Positions 1 through 8,979 of a DNA stretch of 64,000 nucleotides are shown here, piece by piece. The number at the start of each line of letters is the position of its first letter. Positions within the stretch are counted from its first letter, which is position 1. Position numbers and translations under genes: made by a program. Origin of the DNA: Paenirhodobacter ferrireducens (lineage in GTDB: Bacteria; Pseudomonadota; Alphaproteobacteria; Rhodobacterales; Rhodobacteraceae). Below the pieces are notes generated by a model. That model searched no databases and had not been told where the DNA came from. It worked only from the letters and a program-made list of their open reading frames with translations. The DNA lies in contig NZ_SAVB01000008.1 of assembly GCF_004022265.1 (NCBI RefSeq), positions 1 to 64,000 of the forward strand, given 5' to 3'.

Positions 1-375
1 CTGGTGGCGGCGCTGGTGGCGCGGCTGCCCGAGCTGGTCGCGGTGCCGGTGATCCTGGCCGAGGGGGCGCGGGTGGCGCTTGGCGACGCGATCGGGGCGG
101 CGACCGGGGCGGGGATGGTGCTGATGCTGATCGGCGAGCGTCCGGGGCTGACGGTGGCGGACAGTCTTGGCGCCTATCTGACGCTGGCGCCGCGGGTGGG
201 GCTGCGCGACAGCGCGCGCAATTGCGTGTCGAACATCCATGGCCATGGCGGGCTTGGCCCGGAGGCTGCGGCCGATCGCCTTGCCTGGCTGGTCGGTGCC
301 GCGCGTCAGCTCGGCGCGACCGGCGTTGCACTGAAGGACGAAAGCGCCGCCGCCGCAGCCCTGCCCGCTGGCTGA
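1..375 (+). CDS. eutC: Ethanolamine ammonia-lyase small subunit, C-terminal part (5' end outside window)
   Basis: EutC is the small subunit of the adenosylcobalamin-dependent lyase that splits ethanolamine into acetaldehyde and ammonia. The visible 124 codons contain the family signature LIGERPGL followed by [17 protein letters not shown] and RNCVSNIHG, the conserved C-terminal block of EutC. The frame is open from base 1, so the gene starts upstream of the window and only the C-terminal half is present. It ends at a TGA at 373-375 and converges with the next gene 67 nt away. The large subunit gene eutB would be expected just upstream, outside the window. The family call is firm; activity cannot be judged from a fragment. 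Confidence 0.9.
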   Translation: MVAALVARLPELVAVPVILAEGARVALGDAIGAATGAGMVLMLIGERPGLTVADSLGAYLTLAPRVGLRDSARNCVSNIHGHGGLGPEAAADRLAWLVGAARQLGATGVALKDESAAAAALPAG

Positions 376-442
376 CGGGCTCAGGCCGCCGCGCCTGCAT
401 CCGCGGCGCGGCGGCGCCAGACCGCGGTTGCGGTGGCCCGCC

Positions 443-1711
443 TCACGTCGGGAGATGTTGCGGACGCCCGGCTTCCGTCCCGCGGCGCAGCGCCGGCACC
501 TGGTCTGAGGCGATGCACTCGGCCAGATGGCGCAACCCGGTCCAGGAGGGCATCCCGAGCGGGCCCTGCTCGACCATATGCGAGGCCAGCTCCGGCGTGA
601 TCCGGACGCTGGCCTTGGGGGCATCTTCTCGGGCATAGGCATGGCGGGGCGTTTCGCGGCGCGCGGTGATCGCCGCGACCGTCGCCGTCTCCCAGTCGAT
701 GCAGGGGACATCGCGCCAGAATGACGGGTCCGTATCGAAGGCCCGGGCGAGCTGCGGGGAAAGGTCCTGTGCTCCGGCCGAAACGAGGACCGGCACACAG
801 CGGTCGAGCGGCACCTGCTGCAGCATCTGGGCGATGCTGGGTTGTCCGGGGAGGCGCGTCAGCGGCGCCAGAACCAGCCCGCTCCCGGCCAGCCGCAAGG
901 CGCAATCCTTCCCCATGTAGCTCATCAGGGTATCGAGCCAGACCGAGCGGCCGGTCAGGAGCACAGCGCCCCCCTTGGCCCCAACGATCTTGCCGGCCAG
1001 GGCGAAAAGCTCGGCCTCGACATTGGCCACGGCCGATCGAAAGGCCTCGATCGGGTCCCGCCCTGCGCACAAGGCATCGTTGAGCAGCAGATATCCGATT
1101 TGCGACGGATGGCAGCTCGAGTCGATGAAGAGGCGCCGCACCTCATGCATCGGGGCGCCGAGGAGGGGCGAAAGATCGACGATATCCGCACCGGGAAACC
1201 GCCCGACCACATCAGCATAGTTGAACACCGGGTGGTGGTAGCGCCCGCCGCCGATGTGCTGGCCGGCCAGCCTGTCATGAACCTGCCGCCCGAACAGATC
1301 CCAGAACACGAATCGCACCCTGTCGCCGAACGCCTCTTGCCAGGCCTGCACCGCGGCCAGCCCGCGCTCCAGCATCCTGCGATCCAGCTCTGGCGTCATC
1401 GCGCGGGAATCGATGCCGAGATGACCATCCTGAAACAGTGGACCGGCCAGATCTTCCGGTGTCAGCGCGATATCGTTTCCGAACCGGAAATCCCCGACCA
1501 TCACGCCCACCTTGCCGCCCTCCGCAACGACCTGCCCGGCCCGCTCAAACAGGCGCTTCGACCAGACCGGGGCGCCACCGACGCCCCAAACCCGGTTCGA
1601 TGGCAAATTTGAATGCACCACTCCGTCGCGGATGTGCCAGCTCCACCTTACGGCATGGCTGGGTCCAACGATAAAAGATATGCCATTTCCATGCTGCACT
1701 TGCGACGACAA
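443..1711 (-). CDS. SGNH-hydrolase-like protein of unknown function
   Basis: A protein of about 422 aa that I do not recognise by name. Near the N-terminus it has GPSHAVRW, resembling the block I serine region of SGNH/GDSL hydrolases. Around residue 190 it has SSCHPSQIGY, resembling the block V Asp/His region, so an esterase or acetyl-transfer role on a glycan is possible but unproven. The second half (about 230-420) has no motif I know. The start is uncertain. I chose the TTG at 1711, preceded by AGGGA with 7-nt spacing; a GTG at 1780 would add 23 unconvincing residues. It opens the polysaccharide island and is transcribed in the same direction as the sulfotransferase and glycosyltransferase upstream of it. 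Confidence 0.6.
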   Translation of the reverse strand: MSSQVQHGNGISFIVGPSHAVRWSWHIRDGVVHSNLPSNRVWGVGGAPVWSKRLFERAGQVVAEGGKVGVMVGDFRFGNDIALTPEDLAGPLFQDGHLGIDSRAMTPELDRRMLERGLAAVQAWQEAFGDRVRFVFWDLFGRQVHDRLAGQHIGGGRYHHPVFNYADVVGRFPGADIVDLSPLLGAPMHEVRRLFIDSSCHPSQIGYLLLNDALCAGRDPIEAFRSAVANVEAELFALAGKIVGAKGGAVLLTGRSVWLDTLMSYMGKDCALRLAGSGLVLAPLTRLPGQPSIAQMLQQVPLDRCVPVLVSAGAQDLSPQLARAFDTDPSFWRDVPCIDWETATVAAITARRETPRHAYAREDAPKASVRITPELASHMVEQGPLGMPSWTGLRHLAECIASDQVPALRRGTEAGRPQHLPT

Positions 1712-1951
1712 GATCTCTTCCCTTTCGAACGGGTCGCGCGCGGGGGATGAACGCGTCCCGCCTCCCGCTCTACAGGTCACCTCCCGCCACTGGCAATATA
1801 ATTACAATCGCGATACAGCTAGCAAAGGCCACAGTCCGCCCATGTGGGGGGGGGCATCCTCGAGATCGGCCGTTGTGTCATCCGTCCGCCGAACGGCCAG
1901 TGGGCTGCTGGCTCCCGGTCCGCGTTTCGGAGAGATGGCCGTTTTACGGGC

Positions 1952-2680
1952 TCAGGCGTATTTGAGCAGCCGTTCGTAGGCCGAGAAATCTGCCTGCGCC
2001 TTGATGGTATCCAGTTTTTCCGCATCCGTGATAAATGAAGCCTCAGATTCTTTAAGATTTTCTTGGTAATGACGGGCTGCCTTTCTGAAGTCTTCAAGCA
2101 TTTTAGGGTGCAGGCTGACCCCGAGAAAATCGGTTACGCGTCTTAGTTCGGAAATATCGCCATCAAAGAACTTCTCGACCTGCACCACCAGCCAGTTATT
2201 CGGCCGATCTTCGATCGCCTTCAATACCTCAATATTGGCCCGATTCCACCGCTTAACTCCGTCTTTATAGTTCATCCCGCTGAGATCCGTGCGCCGATCC
2301 CAAGATTGGGCCACTTGGTATATATTTTTAGAAAGAGAAATGAACTTCGCTTCTGGGAAATCTTCCAGAACCTGAGGAAAGAATAAAAACAGGGAAGGTA
2401 ACTTGTCTCCGACAACGCGGGCTTGGTCCCAGCGTGCCTCAAGGTCGTCGTAAAAATCTTTCCAGATCGGACTGGTGTCCGGCCTTTTTGCATCACACTC
2501 TTCAAAGGTGAAGAAAATCTCTTTCTGGAGCAGGTTCTTGGGGAGCCGATTTGTTCTCCGTAAAAACGAAGTGGCTCTCTCAACGCCAACGCAGACATCC
2601 GGGTTGGTATTGAGAAGATGCGCAAATCTTGTCGTTCCTGAATGCGGACAGCCAAGGACAAACAGCTCCGTCTTTTCCAT
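1952..2680 (-). CDS. Sulfotransferase family protein
   Basis: A 242-aa cytosolic protein predicted to transfer sulfate from PAPS to an acceptor, here probably a cell-surface glycan. At residues 9-16 it carries the PAPS-binding 5'-phosphosulfate loop GCPHSGTT. A downstream segment, KFISLSKNIYQVAQSWDRR (about 114-132), sits where the 3'-phosphate-binding region lies in the family. The ATG at 2680 is supported by AAGGAG six nt upstream. The gene is visibly more AT-rich than its neighbours, suggesting separate acquisition. It lies 68 nt downstream of the large glycosyltransferase gene in the same direction, so co-transcription is plausible. The acceptor is unknown. Confidence 0.75.
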   Translation of the reverse strand: MEKTELFVLGCPHSGTTRFAHLLNTNPDVCVGVERATSFLRRTNRLPKNLLQKEIFFTFEECDAKRPDTSPIWKDFYDDLEARWDQARVVGDKLPSLFLFFPQVLEDFPEAKFISLSKNIYQVAQSWDRRTDLSGMNYKDGVKRWNRANIEVLKAIEDRPNNWLVVQVEKFFDGDISELRRVTDFLGVSLHPKMLEDFRKAARHYQENLKESEASFITDAEKLDTIKAQADFSAYERLLKYA

Positions 2681-2748
2681 TCAAATCTCCTTTAGGATCT
2701 TAGATGCATACGCTACAGGACGCGCATGCTCAAGCATGTCGCCATGCT

Positions 2749-5745
2749 TCACCAGATCAACGCCCCCTGTCCATCCTTCGTCTTGCGGGTGCGCAATTCC
2801 TTTTGGCGTTCGGTGAAATACGCATCCACCGTGATCGTTGCGGGCCTGGGGGCGACGTCGAGCGGCTGCCCGGGATCGACCGGGGCAGAGGCGAGGGCGT
2901 CGGTCCCGCTGCCGGCCGCCTGACCGAACAAGCGTTCGACCAGATGGGCCAGCGCCCCGTCGTTTGCCCCACTTTCCGGGGCAAAATGGGTCAGCTTGAG
3001 CTCTGCCAGCGGCCGCAGACAGGACAGGCGGACCCAGAACATCGTGCCGGCGTAGAACGCGCCGTCTTTCGCCCCGATGTCGTCCAGCAGGCTTTCGGCC
3101 AGCGTGCCATTGTCGTGATAGGGGTACTTGTCGAGAGACAGCAGGAAGGGCTCGGGGCCGACCATGTTCAGCGGCTTCCGGCTGCGGAATGCGTCGAGAA
3201 TCTCGGCGACCCGCTCGGGGCTGCCCAAAAGCGCACTGAGGGTCTCCTCTCGCCACATCTCGCCGAATTCGGGGATCATGCGATCGGCGCGGAAGTAGCC
3301 GCGCTTGGTCTGCAGCTTGAGGACCGCGTCATAGTCCTTTTCCAGCATTGCCGGCAGAAGGTCGATGAACGGGCCGATATCGCGCCCGCGATTGGGCGCG
3401 GCGTAGAACAGCGCGTCCGGATAGGCCGCCCGGACCATCTCGACGATGCGGCGGGTGCCCCAGTCCGGCATCGTCACGATCAGGTCGAAGGGCTCCCGGA
3501 TCGCCTTGAGATGCTCGAGAATCTCCGGCACGAGGTCGGTGTAATAGAGGTGCGCGACGACCGCGATCCGGTTTCCGGTGCGCTTTCCGATCGCGTGCAG
3601 CTGCGCCTGACGCCGCACCTCGACGTCCTCTGCAAAGGGAAATTCCGCAAGACCGAGCGCATCGGCGCTGGCCGCTTGCCGGAGGTTTTCCCATACCACG
3701 TCGGCTTTCACCGCCCGCAGGCTCTTGCGTGGCGCGCGCCCCTCGAGGATGCCGGCGTTGCAATAGTGCCGGACCGGATCGACCCCGGCCGCCCGCACGT
3801 CGCCATAGGTGGCGAGGTAGTATTCCGGGTCGACGAAGCCGCCCAGTTCGATGATCCTGCTGCGCCCGGCCGGGGTGCTCCACTGCGAGTCCAGCCAGGA
3901 CAGGAAGGTATCGTTGCTGTCGGCGCGCACATGCGCCACGAGGCGGCGGAACATCGGCAGGTAGTTTTCGGCAATCGCGTCATCGGGTGTTGTGACGAAA
4001 TCGGCGGATCCGCCGTTCGCCATGATCTCGGCGGCCCGCCTGAGATGGGAGAGCGTCTGCATGGCGGTCGCGGCGGGGATCGAGGGCGCCGGCGTCCGGG
4101 CCTCGGCGAAGCCCCTGTGCAGGAAGTGCTCGACCGGGGTGATTCCGGTTTTGGCCACGTCGCGGTTGACCGCCAGATAATAGTCGGGATCGACGAGGCG
4201 CCCGATCGTGATGACCTCGGCGCGGCCTTGCTCCGTGCTCCACATCGCATCGAGCCACTCGGTGGTGGCCTGGATGCTCTGGATCTCCAGGTGCTGGCGC
4301 AGCCGGCGCACGATCGGACGATAGCCGAGCGTCGCTCGGGGACGCGGTTCTTTCGGGGCGGCGGTCCGGGCTGCGGCCGGCGCCGATTTCGGCGGGATCG
4401 CCGGAACGCCGAACTCGGCCTGGTCGGGAACCGAGAGCCCCCAGAAGACCGCCGAGGAGGCGAGGGACTTGTGTGCCGGGGCGCAGGCCTTCCAGTACCC
4501 GCTGGCAAACTTGACCGGATCGCCCCCGCCGATCTGCTGCAGTTGGCGGATCAGGCTGAGCCGGCAGCCAAAGCCGGACGGATCGCGTCGGATGGCTTCC
4601 GGTTGCAGATAGCCCCCGAGCATGAAGTTGCGCAAGATCCCCGCGGCATCCAGGTAGGCGTCCCGATCGAAGCTTCCCGACAGGACGTCGTCGAGCGTGG
4701 GGAACATGCCCTTTGGCTTATAGACAGCATCGCCAAGCACGACCACGGGCTTGTCGTAATAGAGCGCCTCGAAGCCGACGGAACTGTTCACCGTCACCAC
4801 GATGTCGGCAAGGTTGAACAGGCGGGAATTGGCCAGGGGGGTGCTGTCGTCACACCAGATGATGCGGTCCGACCAGGGATGCAGCGCCCGGCGGGCAAAA
4901 GAGTTCGCATAGAGCGAGCCCTTGCGGACCTTCGAGGCCGGATGCGGCTTGATGATCGTCATGTAACCGGCTTCGGCCAGCTTGGGAACGACTTCGAGAA
5001 CGACGTCGCTCACCGTGTTGTAGGGCGAGAACCGCAACAGGTTCGCGTCGTCGAAAAGCTGCAGCGGCAGGAACGCCGCCTTCTGGTTCATCCAGCGCGC
5101 ATCCAGCTCGCCCGGCAGGGGCTGGAACTGCTGGGCATAGCCCGGGGCAGCGATGCTCTGCGAAAAGCCGAACAGCGCCTCGTGACGCGACATCGACTGG
5201 TTGTCGACGATCCCGCGCAGGTCCTCGATGGTCAGTTTCGGCACGACGCCGGCGCCATTGGTCCCATAGGGATCCATGACGAGCGAGTTGAGGAAGGGCG
5301 GCCGGGTGCAGCCGAGCTCCATCGCCACGCGGGTGACCGGGCGTTCCTCGAGGAAGCGGGTGACCGCACCGTTCTCGCCCCAATGGACGATGACCTCGAA
5401 GGGGAAGATGTTCCAGATCCGCCGCAGCAGGTCCAGCTGCTGTTCGCTGACCTTGCCCTTGCCCGACATCAGCTTGAGCCAGACCGGCAGGCCTTCGGTC
5501 TCCCAGGGCAGTTTCTGGTACTGGCTGAAGAGCGCTTCTTCGTCGCGGGTGGTATGGATCAGGCGGTTGTCGTGCGGTGACAGATGCGTCTTGCCGAGAT
5601 GGGTGAAGGTCGCCTCGTTGGCAAAAAGCCGAATGTCAAAGCCGGGTGCCGACGACAGAAGCGGCAGGAACTCCCGGACGATATCGGCGAAATGCGTTAG
5701 CGTGTCGCGAATGGGGTGCGGTTCGACATAAAGCAATACTCTCAT
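2749..5745 (-). CDS. Two-domain glycosyltransferase: capsule (KpsC/KpsS-like) domain plus RgpF-like rhamnan domain
   Basis: A 998-aa protein. Residues 1-about 400 resemble capsular polysaccharide/Kdo-transferase-type domains: the segment TVNSSVGFEALYYDKPVVVLGD (about 315-336) is the typical nucleotide-sugar-binding C-terminal lobe. The middle (about 490-680) has two copies of a short module of the form DPxYYLxxxxDVxxxGxxPxxHxxxxG. From about residue 720 the protein matches the rhamnan synthesis protein F (RgpF) type, with IAVVAHLYYTDLV and PNRGRDIGPF. I placed the start at ATG 5745, which overlaps the stop of the upstream glycosyltransferase by 4 nt (ATGA), instead of an upstream GTG/ATG in frame. 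It likely builds a rhamnose- or Kdo-containing glycan at the cytoplasmic face. Confidence 0.8.
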   Translation of the reverse strand: MRVLLYVEPHPIRDTLTHFADIVREFLPLLSSAPGFDIRLFANEATFTHLGKTHLSPHDNRLIHTTRDEEALFSQYQKLPWETEGLPVWLKLMSGKGKVSEQQLDLLRRIWNIFPFEVIVHWGENGAVTRFLEERPVTRVAMELGCTRPPFLNSLVMDPYGTNGAGVVPKLTIEDLRGIVDNQSMSRHEALFGFSQSIAAPGYAQQFQPLPGELDARWMNQKAAFLPLQLFDDANLLRFSPYNTVSDVVLEVVPKLAEAGYMTIIKPHPASKVRKGSLYANSFARRALHPWSDRIIWCDDSTPLANSRLFNLADIVVTVNSSVGFEALYYDKPVVVLGDAVYKPKGMFPTLDDVLSGSFDRDAYLDAAGILRNFMLGGYLQPEAIRRDPSGFGCRLSLIRQLQQIGGGDPVKFASGYWKACAPAHKSLASSAVFWGLSVPDQAEFGVPAIPPKSAPAAARTAAPKEPRPRATLGYRPIVRRLRQHLEIQSIQATTEWLDAMWSTEQGRAEVITIGRLVDPDYYLAVNRDVAKTGITPVEHFLHRGFAEARTPAPSIPAATAMQTLSHLRRAAEIMANGGSADFVTTPDDAIAENYLPMFRRLVAHVRADSNDTFLSWLDSQWSTPAGRSRIIELGGFVDPEYYLATYGDVRAAGVDPVRHYCNAGILEGRAPRKSLRAVKADVVWENLRQAASADALGLAEFPFAEDVEVRRQAQLHAIGKRTGNRIAVVAHLYYTDLVPEILEHLKAIREPFDLIVTMPDWGTRRIVEMVRAAYPDALFYAAPNRGRDIGPFIDLLPAMLEKDYDAVLKLQTKRGYFRADRMIPEFGEMWREETLSALLGSPERVAEILDAFRSRKPLNMVGPEPFLLSLDKYPYHDNGTLAESLLDDIGAKDGAFYAGTMFWVRLSCLRPLAELKLTHFAPESGANDGALAHLVERLFGQAAGSGTDALASAPVDPGQPLDVAPRPATITVDAYFTERQKELRTRKTKDGQGALIW

Positions 5746-6815
5746 TTCAATCCCGCCAGGCTCTTGAGTGCGTCGTTGTAGCTGGTGTTTTCGAGGAACG
5801 CGAAGTTGCGCTTCGCAAGCTCGATCCGGGCTTCCGGGGCCAGGGGCGCCGAAAGCGCCTCGTACCAATCGTCGGTGCTGGTCGCGAGGGTCAGGCGTTC
5901 CTCTCCGATCGCCTGCATGTCGGGGATCGGGCTTGCGATCAGCCGGCAGCCGCCGATTGCCGCTTCGAGGAATTTCACGCGGGATTTGCAGTCGTTGAAC
6001 TTGCTCGCCTCAAGCGGTGCGATCACCGAGGAGCACATGGACATGAGCGAGGGCAGGCGGAGAAAGTTCACCACCGGTGCGGTGTTGACATTCGGCAGCG
6101 CGGCCAGGCTGCGCGGCATGACCACCGGCCCGACCACCAGCAGGTTGAAGTGCGGGTTCTCGCACAGGACCCGGTGCAGCGCCGCCTCGACGATCGGGAA
6201 GTCCTTGTCGTGGCTGCGGGTGCCGGCGAAATAGCCGATGTTGGTCGCCGAGCGTTTCAGGAATGGGGTCCGGTTCGCCCGCTGGATCGACAGGATGGAT
6301 TCGGGGATGACATTGGGGGCGCAGCACACCTGGGCCTCGGGATTGAACTCCCGCGCCCGTGCCGCGAGCGGCTCGGTCGAGACTGTCACCTTGTCGAACT
6401 GGCGCAACCCGGCGAGGTTGCTCTTGAAGGCTACGATCGCCTTCTCTTCGGTGAGGGTCCCGTTCTTGACGGCGGAAGAAACCAGCGCCAGCTCCTCGTC
6501 GCCAAAGATCAGGTCGTCGTAATCGGCGATCAGGGTGGCGCCGAGCTTGCGGAGCCCGGCGAGCACCGGAGCGAAGTTGGCGCGTGCCATGTTCGGCCGG
6601 TGGAACACGTAAATATCGTGCTTGAGCAGGGGGTTTTCGTAAAACGTCGCGGCCGCGACGACGGTGCAGTCATGCCCCTCGGCGACCAGCGCTTCGGCTG
6701 GATGATAGCACCGATAGCGGACGGACGGATCTTGCAGCGGATCCTCGACCCGGCCGGTTTCGCTCACGAAGCAGATTGACCTTCGCTGCGTCAAGTCGAC
6801 GTGTTTCTTGCTCAT
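5742..6815 (-). CDS. Glycosyltransferase, GT-B fold (GT4-like)
   Basis: A 357-aa putative glycosyltransferase. It has the N-terminal segment SVRYRCYHPAEAL, the DYDDLIFGDE motif at about 110-119, and a C-terminal lobe with GYFAGTRSHDKDF (about 195-207) and SRVKFLEAAIGGCRLIAS (about 275-292). That lobe resembles the donor-binding region of family 4 enzymes. Sugar donor and acceptor are unknown. The start is set at the ATG at 6815; a TTG two codons earlier is also in frame. Its stop overlaps the start of the 998-aa glycosyltransferase by 4 nt, so the two are translationally coupled. Any promoter must lie in the noncoding stretch just upstream. Confidence 0.8.
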   Translation of the reverse strand: MSKKHVDLTQRRSICFVSETGRVEDPLQDPSVRYRCYHPAEALVAEGHDCTVVAAATFYENPLLKHDIYVFHRPNMARANFAPVLAGLRKLGATLIADYDDLIFGDEELALVSSAVKNGTLTEEKAIVAFKSNLAGLRQFDKVTVSTEPLAARAREFNPEAQVCCAPNVIPESILSIQRANRTPFLKRSATNIGYFAGTRSHDKDFPIVEAALHRVLCENPHFNLLVVGPVVMPRSLAALPNVNTAPVVNFLRLPSLMSMCSSVIAPLEASKFNDCKSRVKFLEAAIGGCRLIASPIPDMQAIGEERLTLATSTDDWYEALSAPLAPEARIELAKRNFAFLENTSYNDALKSLAGLK

Positions 6816-7179
6816 TCTCAATCTCTCGTCCTGGTCTGCATGTCGAACTTCAGGGCCGGTAGGGAGGCCTTTGTTTCGGGGATGGTCCCGAAGGTCTTTC
6901 CATCAGCAGTCAATTTGTTTCTGTTCGTGTCGGGGCTGGTGTGTCGGGATGGGCGAAACGGCTTCATGCATTGGCCGCGTTCTTGGTGAGTGCACCGATC
7001 TGGCACAAAAGCGTGATCGGCTGCGTCATCTGGTCTGAAGGGGCCCTGTTCGGCCCCTCCGAAGGCGTCTTGTTGGGGCCGGCGCACCCGAGAGAAAGAT
7101 CGAGACGCCGACGGCCGATGCTGCACCGTAGCATTGCCATGGTGCATGTCCTAGGGTCAACACTGGTATGGAAAATTCC
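6816..7179. other. Noncoding stretch with one GC-rich hairpin
   Basis: About 360 nt upstream of the minus-strand glycosyltransferase gene without a convincing gene. It contains an inverted repeat with 7-bp arms AGGGGCC (7039-7045) and GGCCCCT (7052-7058) around a 6-nt loop, which could be a terminator or leader structure but lacks a T-run. The promoter for the 5742-6815 operon probably lies here. I could not pick convincing -35/-10 boxes. Confidence 0.4.
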
Positions 7180-7467
7180 TCATGGATACGGCTGAGAACC
7201 GCCGGCTTCCTGCCGGTTCGCCTTCCCCGGATGAAGGTCGAGCGACGGTGTTCCGCCGGAGGCGAGCGTCGCCGCGATCTTGCGCGCGACATGTCCGGAT
7301 TTCCCCATCCCCGTCACGACGACCCGGCCGTTGGTTTCGACGAGGAGCCGGACGACCTTCTTAATGTGCTCCGGCAACCCGCCGGCGAAGTTCGTGAGCG
7401 CCTCTCCCTCGAGTTTCAGCGTTCGGCGGACAGTTCCGACGATTTTGGCAGAGCTCTGCTCGACGCT
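7180..7467 (-). pseudogene. kpsF: kpsF/kdsD (D-arabinose-5-phosphate isomerase) N-terminal remnant
   Basis: On the minus strand an open frame encodes the N-terminal part of a sugar isomerase of the KpsF/KdsD/GutQ family, which makes arabinose 5-phosphate for Kdo synthesis. Visible are TVRRTLKLEGEAL and the SIS-domain hallmark GRVVVTGMGKSGHVARK followed by IAATLASGGTPS. Homology decays right after LDLHPG, where intact enzymes continue with a SHGD-type active-site segment, and the frame ends at 7180. Only about 75-95 codons of an enzyme of about 320 aa remain, and there is no good start codon at the 5' side. I read it as a deletion remnant. The preceding 7468-7782 contains no gene I can support. 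Confidence 0.7.
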
Positions 7468-7782
7468 CGATCGGGGCAGCGTTCCTCACACGAAATCACC
7501 TCTTTGTTGCCGAATGAAGCGTTCGGACGCGGCAACGCGCGTGAGCCATACCATAATACGGTGCCGATCAGCCCTTTCCAGCCAGACGCATTCAACAGGT
7601 ACGGAACACCGTTCCAGAGCCGGGCCGTTGCCGCTTTTGTAGTCACCGAGCGCAGAGCGTGGCCCGAGATTGGACGGGAAGCCCCTGGCGACGGAAGGGG
7701 CGTTGCAGTTCAGGGATGCACGGTGACGCCCATGGCGGCCCGCGGCGGCAAAGGCGAGAGGCGGGGCGTGGGGGCGGTGGGG
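7468..7782. other. Noncoding or decayed stretch beside the kpsF remnant
   Basis: About 315 nt between the kpsF remnant and the stop of the next glycosyltransferase gene. A 76-codon minus-strand open frame (7416-7646) encodes a segment LLNASGWKGLIGTVLWYG that reads like part of a real protein, but I cannot assign it. It may be another fragment left by the rearrangement that truncated kpsF. Confidence 0.3.
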
Positions 7783-8979
7783 TCAGCCCGCGTCCTGTGG
7801 CGGCTGCGGTGGCGCCGGCGGATGCGGCAGGGCGCGCAGCGCGCGGAACCGGGCGATCTCGGTCAGCCCCGAAACCTGCCCGTCCAGACGATCGAGCCGC
7901 GCGTGCAGTGCCGCCACCCCTGCCGCAAGCGCCACGGTCTCTGCCTGGACCGCGCGCCCGCGCGCTTCCTGCTGCCAGCAGCCCACCGTTGCGGCGATCT
8001 CGCCCCGGCGCAGCGCTGCCGCCTGCTGCGGCGTGCTGTTCGTCGCTTCATATTGCGCCACGACCCGATCCCACAGTGCTTCCGGAACCGGCGTCAGCGC
8101 CCGCGCGGCGCGATCGGCATAGACCCAGAACGACTCCGGCTGAAGGCGCTCGAGATGCCAGCGCATGTTTGTCAGCAGCCAGCGCAGTGCGGCTTCGGCA
8201 TACGGGCTCTGCCAGTCGCCGATCAGCGCCTCGATCGTCTCGAAATGGGTGAAGAAGGCGGCAAGGCCCGGGCCGGTTGCAGCCATCGTCTGGCCGGGGC
8301 GATTGACCCGGTGCAGGCACAGGACGCGGTCGTGAAAGGCGATCGAGCCCGCCTTCAGGCACACCGCCCAGTGGAAGGGATTGTCCTCGTAGAAGAAATT
8401 CCCTTCCGGGAAGCGCAGGCCCTCGGCGCGCAGGAAATCGGCGCGGTAGAACTTGCGCCAGGGCACGGCGATCATCTCGAGCGCGCAGGCGCGGGCGGCC
8501 TCGCCCTCGCCCTTGCCGCGCGGCAGCGCCGCGGCGCGCGCCCAGGCGGCAAGATCGGCCGGGCGGCGGCTGGCCCCGGAGGCTTCGTCATGCTCGAGAT
8601 AATTGCCGAGCAGGATCTCGGCGCCGCTCGCCTCGAAGGCCGCGCGGCAGGCGGTAAAGCCCGCAGGCTCGAGCCAGTCGTCGCCGTCGACAAAGACCAC
8701 CGCTTCGCAGCCGGGATCGGCCAGAGCGTGATACAGGCCGGTGTTGGCGGCGATCGCCACCCCGCCGATGGTGTTCGTGCCAAGCGCGATCAGCTCGACC
8801 TGCGCCGCGCCCAGCTGGGCGCCCAGGCGACGTTCGAGATGCTCGGCGGTGCCATCGCCCGAGCCGTCATCCACCACCAGCACCCGGTCCCCGGGTCGCG
8901 TGCAGGGGCCGATCGTCTCGAGACAGCGGTCGATATAGGGCAGGATGTCGAAGCTGGTGACGATGAAGGTGGTTCTCAC
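7783..8979 (-). CDS. Glycosyltransferase family 2 with C-terminal coiled-coil tail
   Basis: A 398-aa protein whose first about 230 residues form a GT-A domain: FIVTSFD at the start, VLVVDDGSGDGT (about 33-44) binding the nucleotide, and FVDGDDW (about 95-101) as the metal-binding DxD region. Acceptor-side residues FYEDNPFHWA follow at about 193. The last about 80 residues, AETVALAAGVAALHARLDRLDG onward, are Ala/Leu-rich and predicted coiled coil, ending in a proline-rich tail. The start is GTG at 8979, overlapping the stop of the upstream glycosyltransferase by 4 nt, so the two GT2 genes are coupled. Sugar specificity is unknown. Confidence 0.85.
   Translation of the reverse strand: MRTTFIVTSFDILPYIDRCLETIGPCTRPGDRVLVVDDGSGDGTAEHLERRLGAQLGAAQVELIALGTNTIGGVAIAANTGLYHALADPGCEAVVFVDGDDWLEPAGFTACRAAFEASGAEILLGNYLEHDEASGASRRPADLAAWARAAALPRGKGEGEAARACALEMIAVPWRKFYRADFLRAEGLRFPEGNFFYEDNPFHWAVCLKAGSIAFHDRVLCLHRVNRPGQTMAATGPGLAAFFTHFETIEALIGDWQSPYAEAALRWLLTNMRWHLERLQPESFWVYADRAARALTPVPEALWDRVVAQYEATNSTPQQAAALRRGEIAATVGCWQQEARGRAVQAETVALAAGVAALHARLDRLDGQVSGLTEIARFRALRALPHPPAPPQPPQDAG

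Noticed and set aside
2704-5580. A 958-codon open frame on the plus strand opposite the large glycosyltransferase
   Set aside because: It is a GC-skew shadow of the minus-strand gene: no recognisable domain, Arg/Gly/Asp-biased composition, and the opposite strand has clear glycosyltransferase motifs.
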